Positions 49,894 through 62,051 of a stretch of DNA of 64,000 nucleotides are shown here, one piece after another; position 1 is the first letter of the stretch; each line of letters begins with the position of its first letter. The position numbers and the translations under genes were made by a program. Below the pieces are notes generated by a model, which was not told the origin of the DNA, searched no databases, and was given only the letters and a program-made list of their open reading frames with translations. The stretch spans positions 186,001-250,000 of the forward strand of contig CAJNOL010000093.1 in the NCBI GenBank assembly GCA_905250125.1, in the 5' to 3' direction. This DNA comes from Rotaria sordida. Taxonomy: Eukaryota > Rotifera > Eurotatoria > Philodinida > Philodinidae.

Positions 49894-50883
49894 ATGGCAT
49901 CATCTACAACAGATACTAATCTTATTGAATTGTTAACTAATATTTCAGAACAACTTAATCGATATTTATCATCTTTTATTTTTATTTTTGGTACTGTGGG
50001 AAATATTCTTAATTGTCTCGTTTTATATCAAAGAAGACTTCGTTCTAATCCATGTGTAGCACTTTTTCTTCTTTCATCTTTTGTTAGTCTTATTTCCATT
50101 CTAATTGGTTTGCCTACTCGAATTTTAGCTAGTTGGTATCTTGATCCAACAGCAACAATCAATTGGATTTGTAAACTTCGTGTTTTTATTGTATTTAGTA
50201 CAAGAACAATGTCCATATGGTTAATTACATTAGCTACAATTGATCGATGGTTATTATCATCTATTAATATGTATTATCGACGAATGAGTACTTTGAAAAA
50301 TGTCAAGCAAGGCATGATTATTTGCTTTATTCTATCAATTATTTCTCACATTCACATGTTTTATTGTTATGAAGCTAATGTCCTTGATGGACCATTGCCA
50401 TGTTATTCAAAAACAATTAAATGTCGTTTGGTCACTGATTTAATTTATATCTTTATAAGTATCATTATTCCATTGATTTTAATAATTATTTTTGGTCTAA
50501 TGACTGTTTCAAATGCACATCGTGTTCGTACTCGTGTACCACATATGATAAAACTTTTGAATAAATTTCAACGTCATGGACATAAACAATTAAAATCAAG
50601 AATTGATCATTGTTTACTTCGTATGCTTTTAGTACAAATATTTATTTTAATTTTATGTTGTATTCCACAAGCTATTGAAAAACTTTATATTATATTTCAT
50701 CCTTTCAGTTCGGGATCTAAATTAGAAAATGTTATAAAAATTTTTATTTATAATATCGTACTACTTTTAGCTTTTATACAAAATGGTATACCATTCTATA
50801 TTCATACATTAATTGGAGGTACTATTTTTCGAAAAGCATTTATGGACTTCGTACGAATAGTTAATCAAAGAATAACATTTTAA
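49894..50883 (+). CDS. Rhodopsin-type (class A) G-protein-coupled receptor, copy 1
   Basis: Intronless, 329 aa, seven hydrophobic segments. TM1 carries the class A GN motif (GNILNCLVL). TM2 has LLSSFVSLISILIGLPTR. Cys after TM2 (INWICK) and Cys in the second extracellular loop (GPLPCYS) can form the conserved disulphide. TM3 ends in IDRW in place of DRY. TM6 has LCCIPQA. TM7 lacks a canonical NPxxY (NGIPFYIHT). The short N-terminus has no signal peptide. The family resembles peptide-type receptors that are amplified in bdelloids. Ligand unknown. Same strand as, and paralogous along the full length to, the receptor at 56337. Confidence 0.9.
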   Translation: MASSTTDTNLIELLTNISEQLNRYLSSFIFIFGTVGNILNCLVLYQRRLRSNPCVALFLLSSFVSLISILIGLPTRILASWYLDPTATINWICKLRVFIVFSTRTMSIWLITLATIDRWLLSSINMYYRRMSTLKNVKQGMIICFILSIISHIHMFYCYEANVLDGPLPCYSKTIKCRLVTDLIYIFISIIIPLILIIIFGLMTVSNAHRVRTRVPHMIKLLNKFQRHGHKQLKSRIDHCLLRMLLVQIFILILCCIPQAIEKLYIIFHPFSSGSKLENVIKIFIYNIVLLLAFIQNGIPFYIHTLIGGTIFRKAFMDFVRIVNQRITF

Positions 50884-50974
50884 TTTTATTAAATGTATAA
50901 AAATATAACTTGATATCATAAAATAATAAAACGAAAATAAATAAAAAATTTTATTACAAAGTATTGAAGACTTA

Positions 50975-51452
50975 CAACAAAGGAACCATTCAAAGTGACT
51001 CACCACTTTTGACTTCATATTTTGCTCATCATTAGAAAGCCTGCAGACTAGGAAAAGTCTAAGAGAATGTGAGTTCATGTGACGATTTGACAGAAATATG
51101 GATGTTTTACGAAAATATTTCTGTAGTAGCTTGTATGAAAAATTTCAAAAGTTTTGGAAGTAGTATTGCTGAGATATGAATATTTCAAAATATAGGTGCT
51201 TCTCCATAGATACTGCACAAAACATGAGTCCTTTGGTAATTCATATCTTGGCGATACTACGTCCAAAGCTTCTGAAGTTTTTCATACTAGCTACTACAGG
51301 AATATTTCCGTAAAACTTTTATATCTCAATCAAATCACAATAGGAACCCATATCCTCTTAGGCTGTTTCTAGTCTACAGATCTCCTACTTAAGGATAAAA
51401 TATAGAGTTAAAAGTAATGAATCACTTCGAACGATTTCCTTGTTAGTATCAA
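50975..51452. repeat. Inverted-repeat element with long arms
   Basis: Left arm about 50975-51190 and right arm about 51220-51452 are inverted copies over some 210 nt with a short spacer. Shared blocks include TGTAGTAGCT(T/A)GTATGAAAAA and the terminal (T/C)GAAGTGA(C/T)TCA. It sits 90 bp past the stop codon of GPCR copy 1. Confidence 0.85.
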
Positions 51453-54400
51453 AGACTTTAATAGTATGACTGGTGATTATTTTTGATAGATTTATGTATC
51501 ATTATTGTAATTGCAGCTCAATGCATAGATATTTGAAAGATATGAATTGAAACATCAATATTATTGAATTTCAATTGATAATCTTTATGAAATTACAGGA
51601 AACGTTTGTTTTTATTTATTAAAAGTATAATAAAAAAAGAAATGTGATTTTCATTTGATGGCATGTTTGTTAACAAGAAATATTTTCAAATACATTCGAT
51701 ATGACATAGAAGCGATTTCGATGCATACAGTTATCTAAGAATTATAGGCATAATGAAGTCATTCATGAGAAAAGCTTGATGAATCTTCAATAGACTATCA
51801 ATTTCTAAAAACTCAGATTAATAATCAATTTAATATTGATTACAAGAATTCGATTGTAATTGATGCAAATCAAAGAAAATTGGTTAAAGATTCAACTATT
51901 TTATCGTCAAGCAAAATTGTTTAAAAGCAATGTTTGTTTTTTTTTGATCACCATCAAAACTAATTAGAATAATCAATGAAATTTTAATTTTTTTTTTTTT
52001 ATTTCAATTGGTTTCTGGTCGATTAATAATCCACTAAGAGTAGATCATTTTATTGAACTAAAAAAACAATGTATGTAGTGTTAATAACACGAGGAAGACA
52101 ACATGGAAATTCTGTACTTCAGCGTACACGACTAATACTCAAATCTGGAATTATAACGAAGAATTTTGTCTTTATTGTCAGATAGATTTATATAAAATGA
52201 AGCGAAACTAATATGCTCAAGACATAGATTGATAGTAGACCAAACATAACTAAAAAGTTCTAAGATATACTTTTGTAGAGAAACTACTTCTATGGAAAAC
52301 CTAATTATATTTAAATTTTTCTAGAATGCTAAAATCATTTCAACTGAAGATCTGAATGGACGATTCTGTTTTCATGTCTCATGAAAAGATAATAAAAATA
52401 TTGATCATACAAAATATAGAAAAGTTGTTCGAATAATTCATTTTCCATCTACTAAAAAATTCACTTAAAAATTCTTTGATCAAACAATTAAGTAGTGAGA
52501 TTTTTCTAAATTTTACAAAACGATAAGGCTTGATAGAAGCTGTTGAGGCATAATAACATTTTTGGTTGACTATTTCATTTAAACATGCATCCTTAAGAGA
52601 ACGTTTTTCTCAAAACATTGCTCTTTGAAGGATGTAGATCGTATTCAACACAGGCAATACGGAAACGTGCTCAACAGTTTTTCAATTTGAGTTTTATTCA
52701 GAAAGAAGATACAAAACGTCTCAAACAACACGGCTTTGACTGCATTTTTTTATGAACTTCTTTCATCATTAATAAATATTATTCTCAGATAATAAGTCAA
52801 ATTGCTTAGTGGTGATATATAATCACATCATATTGTCTTGACAAAATAGATTTTTCTAATCTTAATTCTAAAGAGATAAATATAAATGCAGCTAAAATTA
52901 AACATACATTGATAATGAAGATAAGTGTCACAAAAGAAAGAATTCTATCCGATAGGTTTTTCATAGATAAACTTCAATTCGGTTGTGAAAAAACAATGTT
53001 CTTTTTTGCAAGGTTTTTAACAGAAGTGACATAAGATTTTTTTTTTGTTATAATAAACTCAAGAAATACCAGATTCTAGATCAAAAAGTTTGTACAATTT
53101 CTTTAGGATGCATTGTTGATAAGTTAAGAAAAATAAATACATTCTTCACACTTAAACAAAGTAATTAGTAGTACACAGACCGATTAAGACATATAATAAT
53201 AAGCATTTTTGCTTGGCAAACAAGCGTATAACACAATGAATTTTGTAGCGTAGTTATCTTTGAGCTTAATAATCGTGCTAGAGATATGAATGTAGACATT
53301 TACATATATTAAGCAACAATCTTATTGTTATGCACGCTAGATTTCTGTTTTTCTTGACAATCAATTAATTTTTTTTAAAATTCACTTCAGCATAAGATTT
53401 TTGTCTAAACAAATATGTCTTGATTTTCTAGTAAAATCCATGTAAACTGAACGTGTATTGATGATACAAGAATTGTCTGTCTTGATAAAATTTTCATGTT
53501 TTTCATTTTTTTTTGCAAATTCTGTTGTAACTCCTGCAATGTAATTATAAAAGTATGTCTTTGCATTAATGTTCTATTTTTCCTTCACGTTTTTTACAAA
53601 ATGCAAAAAAAAAAGAAAAAAATAGATGCGATTTCATGCAACACCAGTTAAATGATAAAAAGATGGAATGGGAAACATTTACAAAGATAAAAGAAGAAAC
53701 AACTTCATTAGTTGCGTTATAAATCTAACACATTCATGCAAGAAAAAAGATAAGCAACAGAATTAGAAGTACACACTTTTTATTATAATTTGTCTTCTTC
53801 ATATTGATTACCTGAAATCTATAAGGACTCATTCATCGTCAATATTCTCTATTTTGATAATATTGTTTTTGAAAACTTTCTAAATTCAATTAGAATTCGA
53901 CTACCTAATGGGTTAACAACAATAGTTTCTCTTCAAGATGTGCACATGTAATAAATAATAACATGCAGGTCATACACATCATTTGAATAGGACATTTTTT
54001 ATTCATAAAATTAAATTAAATAACTATTAACTATCGTCGTGTAAAAGTACAAAGAGAAAATGAACTTCCTCTGAACTAAATAACAAGCTGCTTAATTCGA
54101 GTTTGAATGTAAATAAAATTTTTGAAACGACAAGAGAATCATAATAAGTAAACGAAAAAGATCAATTTTTATCGCCACTATAGTTATAATATATTTGGAG
54201 ACTTAACCCCGAAAAAATATCAAAAAAAGAAATAGATCAAAAGTTTTATATCAATTATAATTATCACAAAAATTAGCATTCATTGTGCATGACATGATTA
54301 AAGTTCATAATTGTAATTTGCACTTGATTCGTATAATCAATGAAAAATTAAATAGTACAAAAAAACAAAAAACACATCCTATATGTTCTAAAACTTACCC

Positions 54401-54740
54401 TGTCAATATGCTCTTTAAAATTTTATCCGTTTTTCTTCTCATTTTCAAAATTGTTTTCATGAAGATAGTATGAAATTAGTTACGTAGGTCTTGAATTATA
54501 CTCGAACGCGAATCAAGTTGTTCATATAGCTCAAGTTTGAAAAATCTTAGATATGTTTTCATACTTTGAAGACAATTTTTCTCTTCAAATTCTGACCAGA
54601 ATCTTTTTTTCTCTTTCTCGGTAAAAAAAAGGAGCTTGTCTGAATTTAAATTTTAAAATGAATTTTGACGGATCAATTAAGAAAAACAAGAATCTAGAAA
54701 GAATAGATTCAAGAATATCGATTAGTGAAATCATATGATA
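51453..54740. other. Intergenic interval
   Basis: No supported gene or repeat recognised. Very AT-rich with poly-T runs. A 62-codon frame at 54285-54473 has no motif. Confidence 0.4.
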
Positions 54741-55654
54741 TTAAGGAGACTCCCTCTTAGAATCAATCTATCACTTAAAACGGACTGTTTGAGCTGAAAT
54801 TTACAGGAATGAGTGATCCTAGTGGAAAACACTTATGATAAAAATTTCAGCCCGATATGTCAAACTAGACCGAACCTTCAGCTTGTTTATTTGACTTCCC
54901 AGAGAATCGTTATAACTTCGTTATTAAAAGAGGTACAGAGCTCAAATTGGTTTCAAACTATAGCTAACCTCTTTGCGCAACTTTTATCTGAATAGAATTT
55001 TGAAATTCCTTTCCATTCATTTTTTTATGAGCATTTTAGCAGATATGATCTTAAAATAAGCATAAAAAAGGTGACTCCACGATAGTAAATTCCACTTTTC
55101 TCAGCCTAGGAATCAAGTATAAGAGATCTGATCGGACAAAAGTTTGCCCTTATTTATAGCTTCAAAACAAAAAAAATAATGGTTATAGCTTGAACCTGGA
55201 GAAAGTTATTTCAATTTTCCTGTCTAGAAATCATGTTTTGAGAAAAACGCTAAAGAACTTTTAGAAATCGATTTTTTCATTTAAATCCAGAAAAAAAATC
55301 ATATTACAATTGCATATATTTAACAAATTCCAGTGAACTGTTTTAAAGCATGTAATAAATGAAGATAGCTAACACCGTCTGACATGCTGGTTAAAATAAA
55401 ATTGTTCTATTCAATAATAATGTAAGTAACAACACAGTTTTTCCGAAACAGAGAAACTTTAAAAAATCATTAAAATTTCTCTGAAAACATGGTAGTAGAC
55501 TCGAAGTTTCTTGTGATAAGTCTGTGAAACTTTAGTCGTTTTGTGAAAAACCATATATATTCTAAAAGAGGAAGCTTCAGTGCATTTTCCTACAACAAAA
55601 ACTCAACTTCAATATTTTTTCGAAAAATTGAGTTTTATAAGGGAGTCTTCTTAA
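54741..55654. mobile_element. Candidate non-autonomous DNA transposon with TTAA ends
   Basis: TTAA at 54741-54744 is followed by GGAGACTCCCTCTTA. At the other end the complement reads TTAA (55651-55654) then GAAGACTCCCTTATA. The short terminal inverted repeats flanked by TTAA are the pattern expected of piggyBac-type insertion. The 0.9-kb interior has no transposase frame. Terminal bases are not the usual CCC-type piggyBac ends, so assignment to that superfamily is tentative. Confidence 0.5.
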
Positions 55655-56336
55655 GTTAAAGTTAGAAAATATACATATTCAATTTATATCTAGAACAAAA
55701 TATTTTCTTTCTAGCTTTCTATAGAATTAATTAGAGCATGTTTCACACTATATGAGCACTTCCTTAAATGAATAAAAACGATGCTCTCATTGAATCACGC
55801 TATTTCTCATCATATACGCATTTTATGAGAATGAAAGAAACGACTCGCTGATTTACATAACAAAACCCCATGCTTAACACCTTTTAAAACATGTCTGGAC
55901 AACATAATAAAGCAACTTAAGTTTCGAACACTAAATGGCAAGATATGCTAGATTTTTCTAATAGCTGCCGAAGATTACGTAAGTTACCTATTTTTAACAT
56001 ATACCAATAACGGACTAACAGCAGTTATAACTATTCCTTCTACTGGCTTGTTTTTTAAATGACGTTGATTTTAATTTTCTCCGAAAAAGAAATCTGATAT
56101 GTTTTTAAGTAAATCATTTAGTGATCGAAATCACACAGATGATATTTTATTCTATTTTTTTTCTCTACTTGTCACGATTTATTATTAGATTGCTCAAATT
56201 CTATACAGTATAGATCTTCATCAAAAGAGAAAAAGTTTATAACTTTAATGTAAAACAATCAATTTTAAAATTACTATCTAATAAATCGGGAAACATATCA
56301 ATCGACCAATACTTATATTATACCCGTTTTTTAACA
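55655..56336. other. 5' flank of GPCR copy 2
   Basis: AT-rich, no coding sequence or repeat arms seen. Confidence 0.4.
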
Positions 56337-57317
56337 ATGACATCATCAACAGATATCAATCTCATCAAATCATTAAATTATATTTCGGAACAACTCGATC
56401 GATATTTAGCACTTATGATTTTTATTGTTGGTGTCATCGGAAATATTTTGAATTGTTTAGTTTTATCACAACGAACACTTCGATCAAATCCATGTGCATT
56501 ACTTTTTCTTGCTTCATCATTTATTGATCTTATTTCAATTTTAATTGGTTTACCAACTCGAATATTAGCTGGTTGGCACGTTGATCCAACTACAACAATT
56601 AATTGGATATGTAAAACTCGTGTTTTTATTGTATTTAGTACGAGAACAATGTCCATATGGTTAATTACATTAGCTACAATTGATCGATGGTTAATATCAT
56701 CTATTGATATTCATCGTCGACAAATGAGTAATTTAAAAAATGTTAAACGAGTAATATTTATCGTTGTAATTCTATCGATTCTTACATATACTTATATGCT
56801 TTATTGTTATGAAGCTAATATTACTGATGCACCATTGAAGTGCTATGGAAAAAATAATGTATGTCGTCTTATCAATGATTTGACATATTCATTTATAACT
56901 ATAATAATTCCATTGATTTTAATGATTATATTTGGTCTATTAACTATTTCACATGTACATCATGTTCATAATCGCATACAAAATCAAGCTATTAGACCGG
57001 GAAATATTCCTTTGACATCAAAACAATCACACTTTAAAAAAGTTGATCGTCATTTACTTCGTATGCTTGTCATACAAGTACTTTTGTTAACTATATTATG
57101 TATTCCACAAGCAATTCAAAAATTTCATATTACATTTAAACCATTTGGTTCTGGAACTGAATTAGAAGATGTTATAAAAGCATTTGTATATAATATTGAA
57201 CTACTTTTGGCTTTTATTGCAAGTAGTATGACATTTTATACAAATACATTAGCTAGTGGCAGTATTTTTCGAAATGAATTTATGAATTTAATACGAAAAG
57301 TTACTCAAAGACAATAA
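56337..57317 (+). CDS. Rhodopsin-type (class A) G-protein-coupled receptor, copy 2
   Basis: Intronless, 326 aa, paralogue of the receptor at 49894 and collinear with it throughout. Seven hydrophobic segments: GNILNCLVL in TM1, LASSFIDLISILIGLPTR in TM2 (Asp as in most class A receptors, where copy 1 has Val), IDRW at the end of TM3, Cys pair INWICK and APLKCYG, ILCIPQA in TM6, and a TM7 without NPxxY (ASSMTFYTNTL). The third intracellular loop is longer and carries basic residues. The closest stretch between copies is the TM3 region (STRTMSIWLITLATIDRW is identical), the part that contacts G proteins, while loops and ends differ. That suggests the same coupling with a different ligand. Tandem duplication is the simplest origin. 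Confidence 0.9.
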   Translation: MTSSTDINLIKSLNYISEQLDRYLALMIFIVGVIGNILNCLVLSQRTLRSNPCALLFLASSFIDLISILIGLPTRILAGWHVDPTTTINWICKTRVFIVFSTRTMSIWLITLATIDRWLISSIDIHRRQMSNLKNVKRVIFIVVILSILTYTYMLYCYEANITDAPLKCYGKNNVCRLINDLTYSFITIIIPLILMIIFGLLTISHVHHVHNRIQNQAIRPGNIPLTSKQSHFKKVDRHLLRMLVIQVLLLTILCIPQAIQKFHITFKPFGSGTELEDVIKAFVYNIELLLAFIASSMTFYTNTLASGSIFRNEFMNLIRKVTQRQ

Positions 57318-58701
57318 CTTTTAGATTGTATTAAAAAATTCCTGTAAATATATTTATGTTATATGATCAGACAATAAATTGAAGTAAATGAAATTTTTTA
57401 TCCCTCGAATTGAAGACTGCCTATGGAAAATATGTTAGTATGTGAGGTTAACCGAGTGTGGATTATGAAATAGCTGAGGTATAAGAGCGGAAATTATAAA
57501 AATATTTCTACTCTTAATTGAAAATGACTGGTGATTATATCAATACAGCTGTAAGGTCACAAAAACATATTTTCTTTTTTCATAGGATAGGCTTAACATC
57601 AATAATAAATTTTATATCCCATATAAAGAGATTTCCACTATTCAATTCTAAAAACTGACAAAGAGTATATGTGATGGTCTGATTCAATAATATTTAAAAT
57701 ACAATTGTCAGAAAATATTATTCATAATGTTAAAGATTTGGCATTTCAACACATGATAGGATTCATGATAGTTTTAAAAAAACTTGTATAAATCATCTCT
57801 ATCTCAAAGAAAGATTCAATAAAATTTGCAGACGAAAACCTACTATCAGGAAACTATTATCAATTCCAGTAAAGACGTTGTGATCTATAGTTCATAAATC
57901 AATGAATACTGATATTTTTTACTATTTATGACAACTGATCGAATTTATTCTCAAATAAAAGAAAGGAAGTTAATATGAAATACATATATATATTTGAACG
58001 TCTCCTAAACATACTATACACATATTTCAATAAAGAGAACGTTTAATGGCAAAGATAAATCGTAACCTTGTTTTTTCATATTCACATCAATCGATCATAT
58101 GACGAAGTATTATTTTAACAATAATATATTTACAATAGAAGGCCGTGTATTGTAACTCAAGGACATCGAACATATTCGGATTAAATTAAACGTCACATTC
58201 CTAAAATAACAAACCTAAATAACGTATACGAACGAAGATATTTGAATTTTAAGATATTTCCAATGTATTTAATGTGGCAAAAATTTGAAATTTCAATAGG
58301 ATTTATTTTTCTCTTTTTTGTCATGGTCCGATATTGATTGTCGAGTTATATAAGAAAAAATATGTTTTGGTTTATGAACTTCTACCTACTATTAATGAAA
58401 GATATTAATTAACATATATATTGCAGTAAGCGTAGCACAAAAATAGAAGACAACCATCATACTAACCCTTCAGTGGACTTTAATCTCACGGTTATATCTG
58501 TCGGGAAAGAACGAAGCAAATTTCTACCCGTTTACTTCAATACCTCTTTAAGATCGTATTTCATAATGATGGTAACTTAAGCACATGATACTTTTTTTTA
58601 TTGTCAAGAAAGTCAAATATTATTACTTCATTATTTCATAGATTTTGCTAATATTTAAATAAAATATTGATCATAGATAACGAGAAAAAAAACCTTGGTT
58701 T
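57318..58701. other. Intergenic interval
   Basis: No gene or clear repeat seen. AT-rich with a short TA run near 57985. Confidence 0.4.
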
Positions 58702-58802
58702 TTATACATTCAGTTCAAAAAGAATATAATTTGCTGCTTTAGTTTGAATTAAATCAACAATTTCTTCACATTGTTTTTTTTCAATATCGATTGTGACTTG
58801 AG
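58702..58802 (-). CDS. Orphan terminal exon, unidentified gene
   Basis: A TTTTCAG acceptor is followed by 33 codons with gene-like composition (ends NYILFELNV then TAA). It is rich in charged residues, with a predicted helix CEEIVDLIQTKAANY. I found no upstream exon in the 1 kb before the nuclear receptor gene. It could be the last exon of an unrecognised gene, a relic, or chance. Confidence 0.3.
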
Positions 58803-59881
58803 CTGAAAATCATTACTGAACATTTCATTAAATTAAAACGAAACGATGACACATAAAACACCATGAATACTATGTACAATAATTAAAAAAAAAAAGAATT
58901 ATAATTTACACGTAAAATATATCTCCTATACGAAAACTATTATCTAGAAGAACTATCTATTTCTTAATTATACAATGAAATACTTTTTACTAATAAGAAA
59001 ACTTCCTGAGATGGTTTCGCAAATTTTTATTATATCTATTTTCTACAGTCCTCAGATTTGTGAATTTCAGTCTAAACTTTTGCGCACATTGAGAACTCAA
59101 CTAGACTAGTTTCCATAAAAAAATTCACAAGTTTTGAACAAGATATAGACTCTTTTCCATGGATAGTGTATACAACATAATAGCTTTAAAACTAATTGAG
59201 TTGTCCATATGCATCAAAATTCGAAAATACAAGTCGTCCGAAAACTTAAAGAAAAACATTCGATAGGTTAGTCAAAACTCAAAATCTTTTTAAGGTTGCT
59301 ATTAGAACACTATGTAGTATCTATAGGTTAAAAAAGCATTGTAGTCAGAAGAGAATATATCAAGAGATTTTCTTGTAAATGAAAGATAAATTCGAACGCT
59401 TTGACTCATCGACATATAAAAATTTCGAATCTAATTTTCCTAAGATAAAATATACAATAAAGTATTCTTCGTCTTAAATTATTCATTATAAATAATTAGA
59501 TTATACCACGAATAGATAAAATAATTTTTATGCTAAACTTCTTAATATCATTTCTTATTTGATTAAATTTTGAATTTTGAAAATAAATATCTATTTGTTT
59601 CTCTGACGTAAACTAATAAAAATAAGTTCGATCTACAAAATAAAATATATATTTCAATAAAAGAGATATATCATTTAAATATGATCACATAATAAGACTA
59701 AATACTGAATTAAGGACATTTTTCATCATTTAATAAAATTATTTAGATTATAGAAATATAATTTAAACAAATTCACTGACAATAAAAACAACAACAACAA
59801 CAACAACAACAACAGAAAAAAAATAGACAATCACTGTTCTAAAAATATCTATCAAAGATATTTTTTCTTCTTTGATTCATA
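58803..59881. other. Intergenic interval
   Basis: No gene supported. It includes an AT-rich stretch and a CAA microsatellite at 59787-59813 just past the stop codon of the nuclear receptor gene. Confidence 0.5.
59787..59813. repeat. CAA trinucleotide microsatellite
   Basis: About nine perfect AAC/CAA units, downstream of the nuclear receptor stop codon (likely 3' UTR or flank, where it reads TTG on the gene strand). Confidence 0.9.
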
Positions 59882-62051
59882 TTAATTGTCATCTTGTAAT
59901 ATTAATGACTGTTCAGTTGTTTTCACTATTGTTTGCATTAATTGTTTATGTTTTTGAACTTCTCGTCCATTTAATGAACACATACTTTGATCAAGCGATG
60001 TTTTGATAAGTGCAGCAAATCTTAATGATGCTTGTTGATAACCATAACGATAAATCATATATTTAAATAATATTTCAGTATAAAAATTTTGAATATCTAA
60101 TATTTTTTTTTCATTTGAAAGTAAACGATATTCATCTGTTGAAACATTAACTTCTAAATATATATTATCATTATGAAAATTTCAGAAAAATAGAATGATT
60201 AATAATATAATCTCATGTTAGTTTATTTTTTATCTATTTATAGAAATAATAATAATAATAAAAAAGTCGCGTATATATTTTAATTCAAACTCCAGTTTAG
60301 TGTTTGTTATTCGGATTCTGGAAACGATCGAGTTGATCCTACGGTTCTAGTTCCGTACAGAAAAAAAACAAGATGTTTCTTTTACCTTTACGAGACCTTG
60401 AGCTTCAGAAATGTACCCAATATGGGGTGACTCCCCCCAATCGTTTTTCGTTTTTCTCCACTGTTCTATTGTATCTTTTTGCTTATTGATGACCTCGAAA
60501 AATCTCTCTATAATCATGTATGTAAACAACAAATTCAATAGCAACCATTAGAATAAATTGTATCTATGTCATTGATTAGTCGAAATAAGTATAATATACA
60601 GATAATTTCGATTTTTACCGAATGCATTCATAACTCAAAACGAGTCTCGATCAAATATGATCGACTCTATGTATAACATTTTATTATAATTAATTAATTG
60701 ATTATCAAGTCGATTAAATTTGTTGTTTAGTCAAGGGTTTAGGCGTGACGAAAGAGAAGAATTAGACCCATGCTCACATCTACATCCTAAGTTGGTTACT
60801 AACTGAGATAGTAACCAATTAATTTGTTAATCAATTAATTAATTATAATAAAATTTTGTATGTATAGAGTCGAGCATATTTGATCCAGACTTGTTTTTTA
60901 GTTATGAATTCATTCGGTGAAAACAGACTAATTCAAGAAAATCACTTGGTAGATATAAGAGAAAAGACTTTTGTCTGTAACTTACTGCTTTTATAATAGA
61001 CATAGCGAGAAGCACAAGAAAAAAAAATAAAGCACCATTAATTAAATTGAAAAATTCAAGTTAATGATTATTTTTCTTTTTACTTACTATTGTTATTTTC
61101 ATCCATTACAATAATATCACAAGCTGTTGAAAATACTAAAACAGGCATTAATAATTTAATTAATGTACCATCATTATCTGCATTTTTATAAATTTTAATT
61201 GCATTATCCATTATTTTTGATCCATAAATTAATGGAAAACCAGTTTTAAATATTGGACTAGAATGAATATCTACATCACGACTTATAACAATACCACTAT
61301 AACCACCAATATTTCTTGTATTTCTTTCAAGTAATGCAGATTGATCATTTAATGATAAAGTTTGAAAATGAGATAAATTTTTAATAAATGGTAAAACACC
61401 TTGATACATTGTACTAATAATAAGTAACATATTTGTTGTTGCCATTTTTAAACGCATTTTCATTGGATATTTTGATTGATCTTCTAATAAATGATGAATA
61501 TCAGAAACAGGAAATTTTATATTAAATAAATTAATTAAATTTGATAAATAAGACCACTGTTCAGTTGTTAATAATGATCGATCATTTTTAAGTAAATCAA
61601 TTGGATAAATACAACTAGCTGAAGAAGTTATTTTATTATTTAAATATTGTTTACAACGTGTACCTTGTCGATTATGTGAAGCACGTAATAATTCTTTTTG
61701 CATTCCAACTAAAAAACATTTTTTTAAACGACAATATCGACATGTTTTTCGACTTTTTATTGTTATATCACATTTACCATGAAAAATACATTTTCTATCA
61801 TTCTAGAAAATTTTTTTTTAAAAGAGAAAAAAAAATTATTTTTCAAATGAATCAAAATAAAAATCAATATATTAACCAACTAGATTAATTTGAGCATTTC
61901 GTCGAAAGAACATTTTACATGAAACACAACATAATGTACCATAATGTAATTGTGCATTATCAATGCCACAAACTTTACATAAAGAATATGATTTGAGATT
62001 TTTCTTTGTATTTAGAGAAGATGTAAATGATAATTGGTTATCACAATTCAT
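59882..62051 (-). CDS. Nuclear hormone receptor (ligand-activated transcription factor family)
   Basis: Exons 62051-61881, 61802-61088 and 60153-59882 join in phases 0 and 1, giving 385 aa. DNA-binding domain: first zinc finger Cys25, Cys28, Cys42, Cys45 with P-box CVSCKMFFRR; second finger Cys62, Cys68, Cys78, Cys81, followed by CRLKKCFLVGM, the standard C-terminal end of the domain. The intron falls between the two fingers. The ligand-binding domain (about 170-385) is weakly conserved and helical, with GFPLIYGSKIMDNA near the middle and a short C-terminal tail in which I see no clear AF-2 activation helix. Predicted nuclear transcription factor. The P-box Lys-Met in place of Lys-Gly/Ala-Phe hints at altered DNA choice. 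Subfamily not assigned. Intron 2 (61087-60154) holds an inverted repeat. Confidence 0.93.
60615..60925. repeat. MITE-like inverted repeat inside nuclear receptor intron 2
   Basis: Arms about 60615-60710 and 60816-60925 are inverted copies: ACCGAATG(C/A)ATTCATAACT and ATTATAATTAATTAATTGATTA in both. The spacer holds CTCACATCTACATCC. It makes up a third of the intron. Confidence 0.85.
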
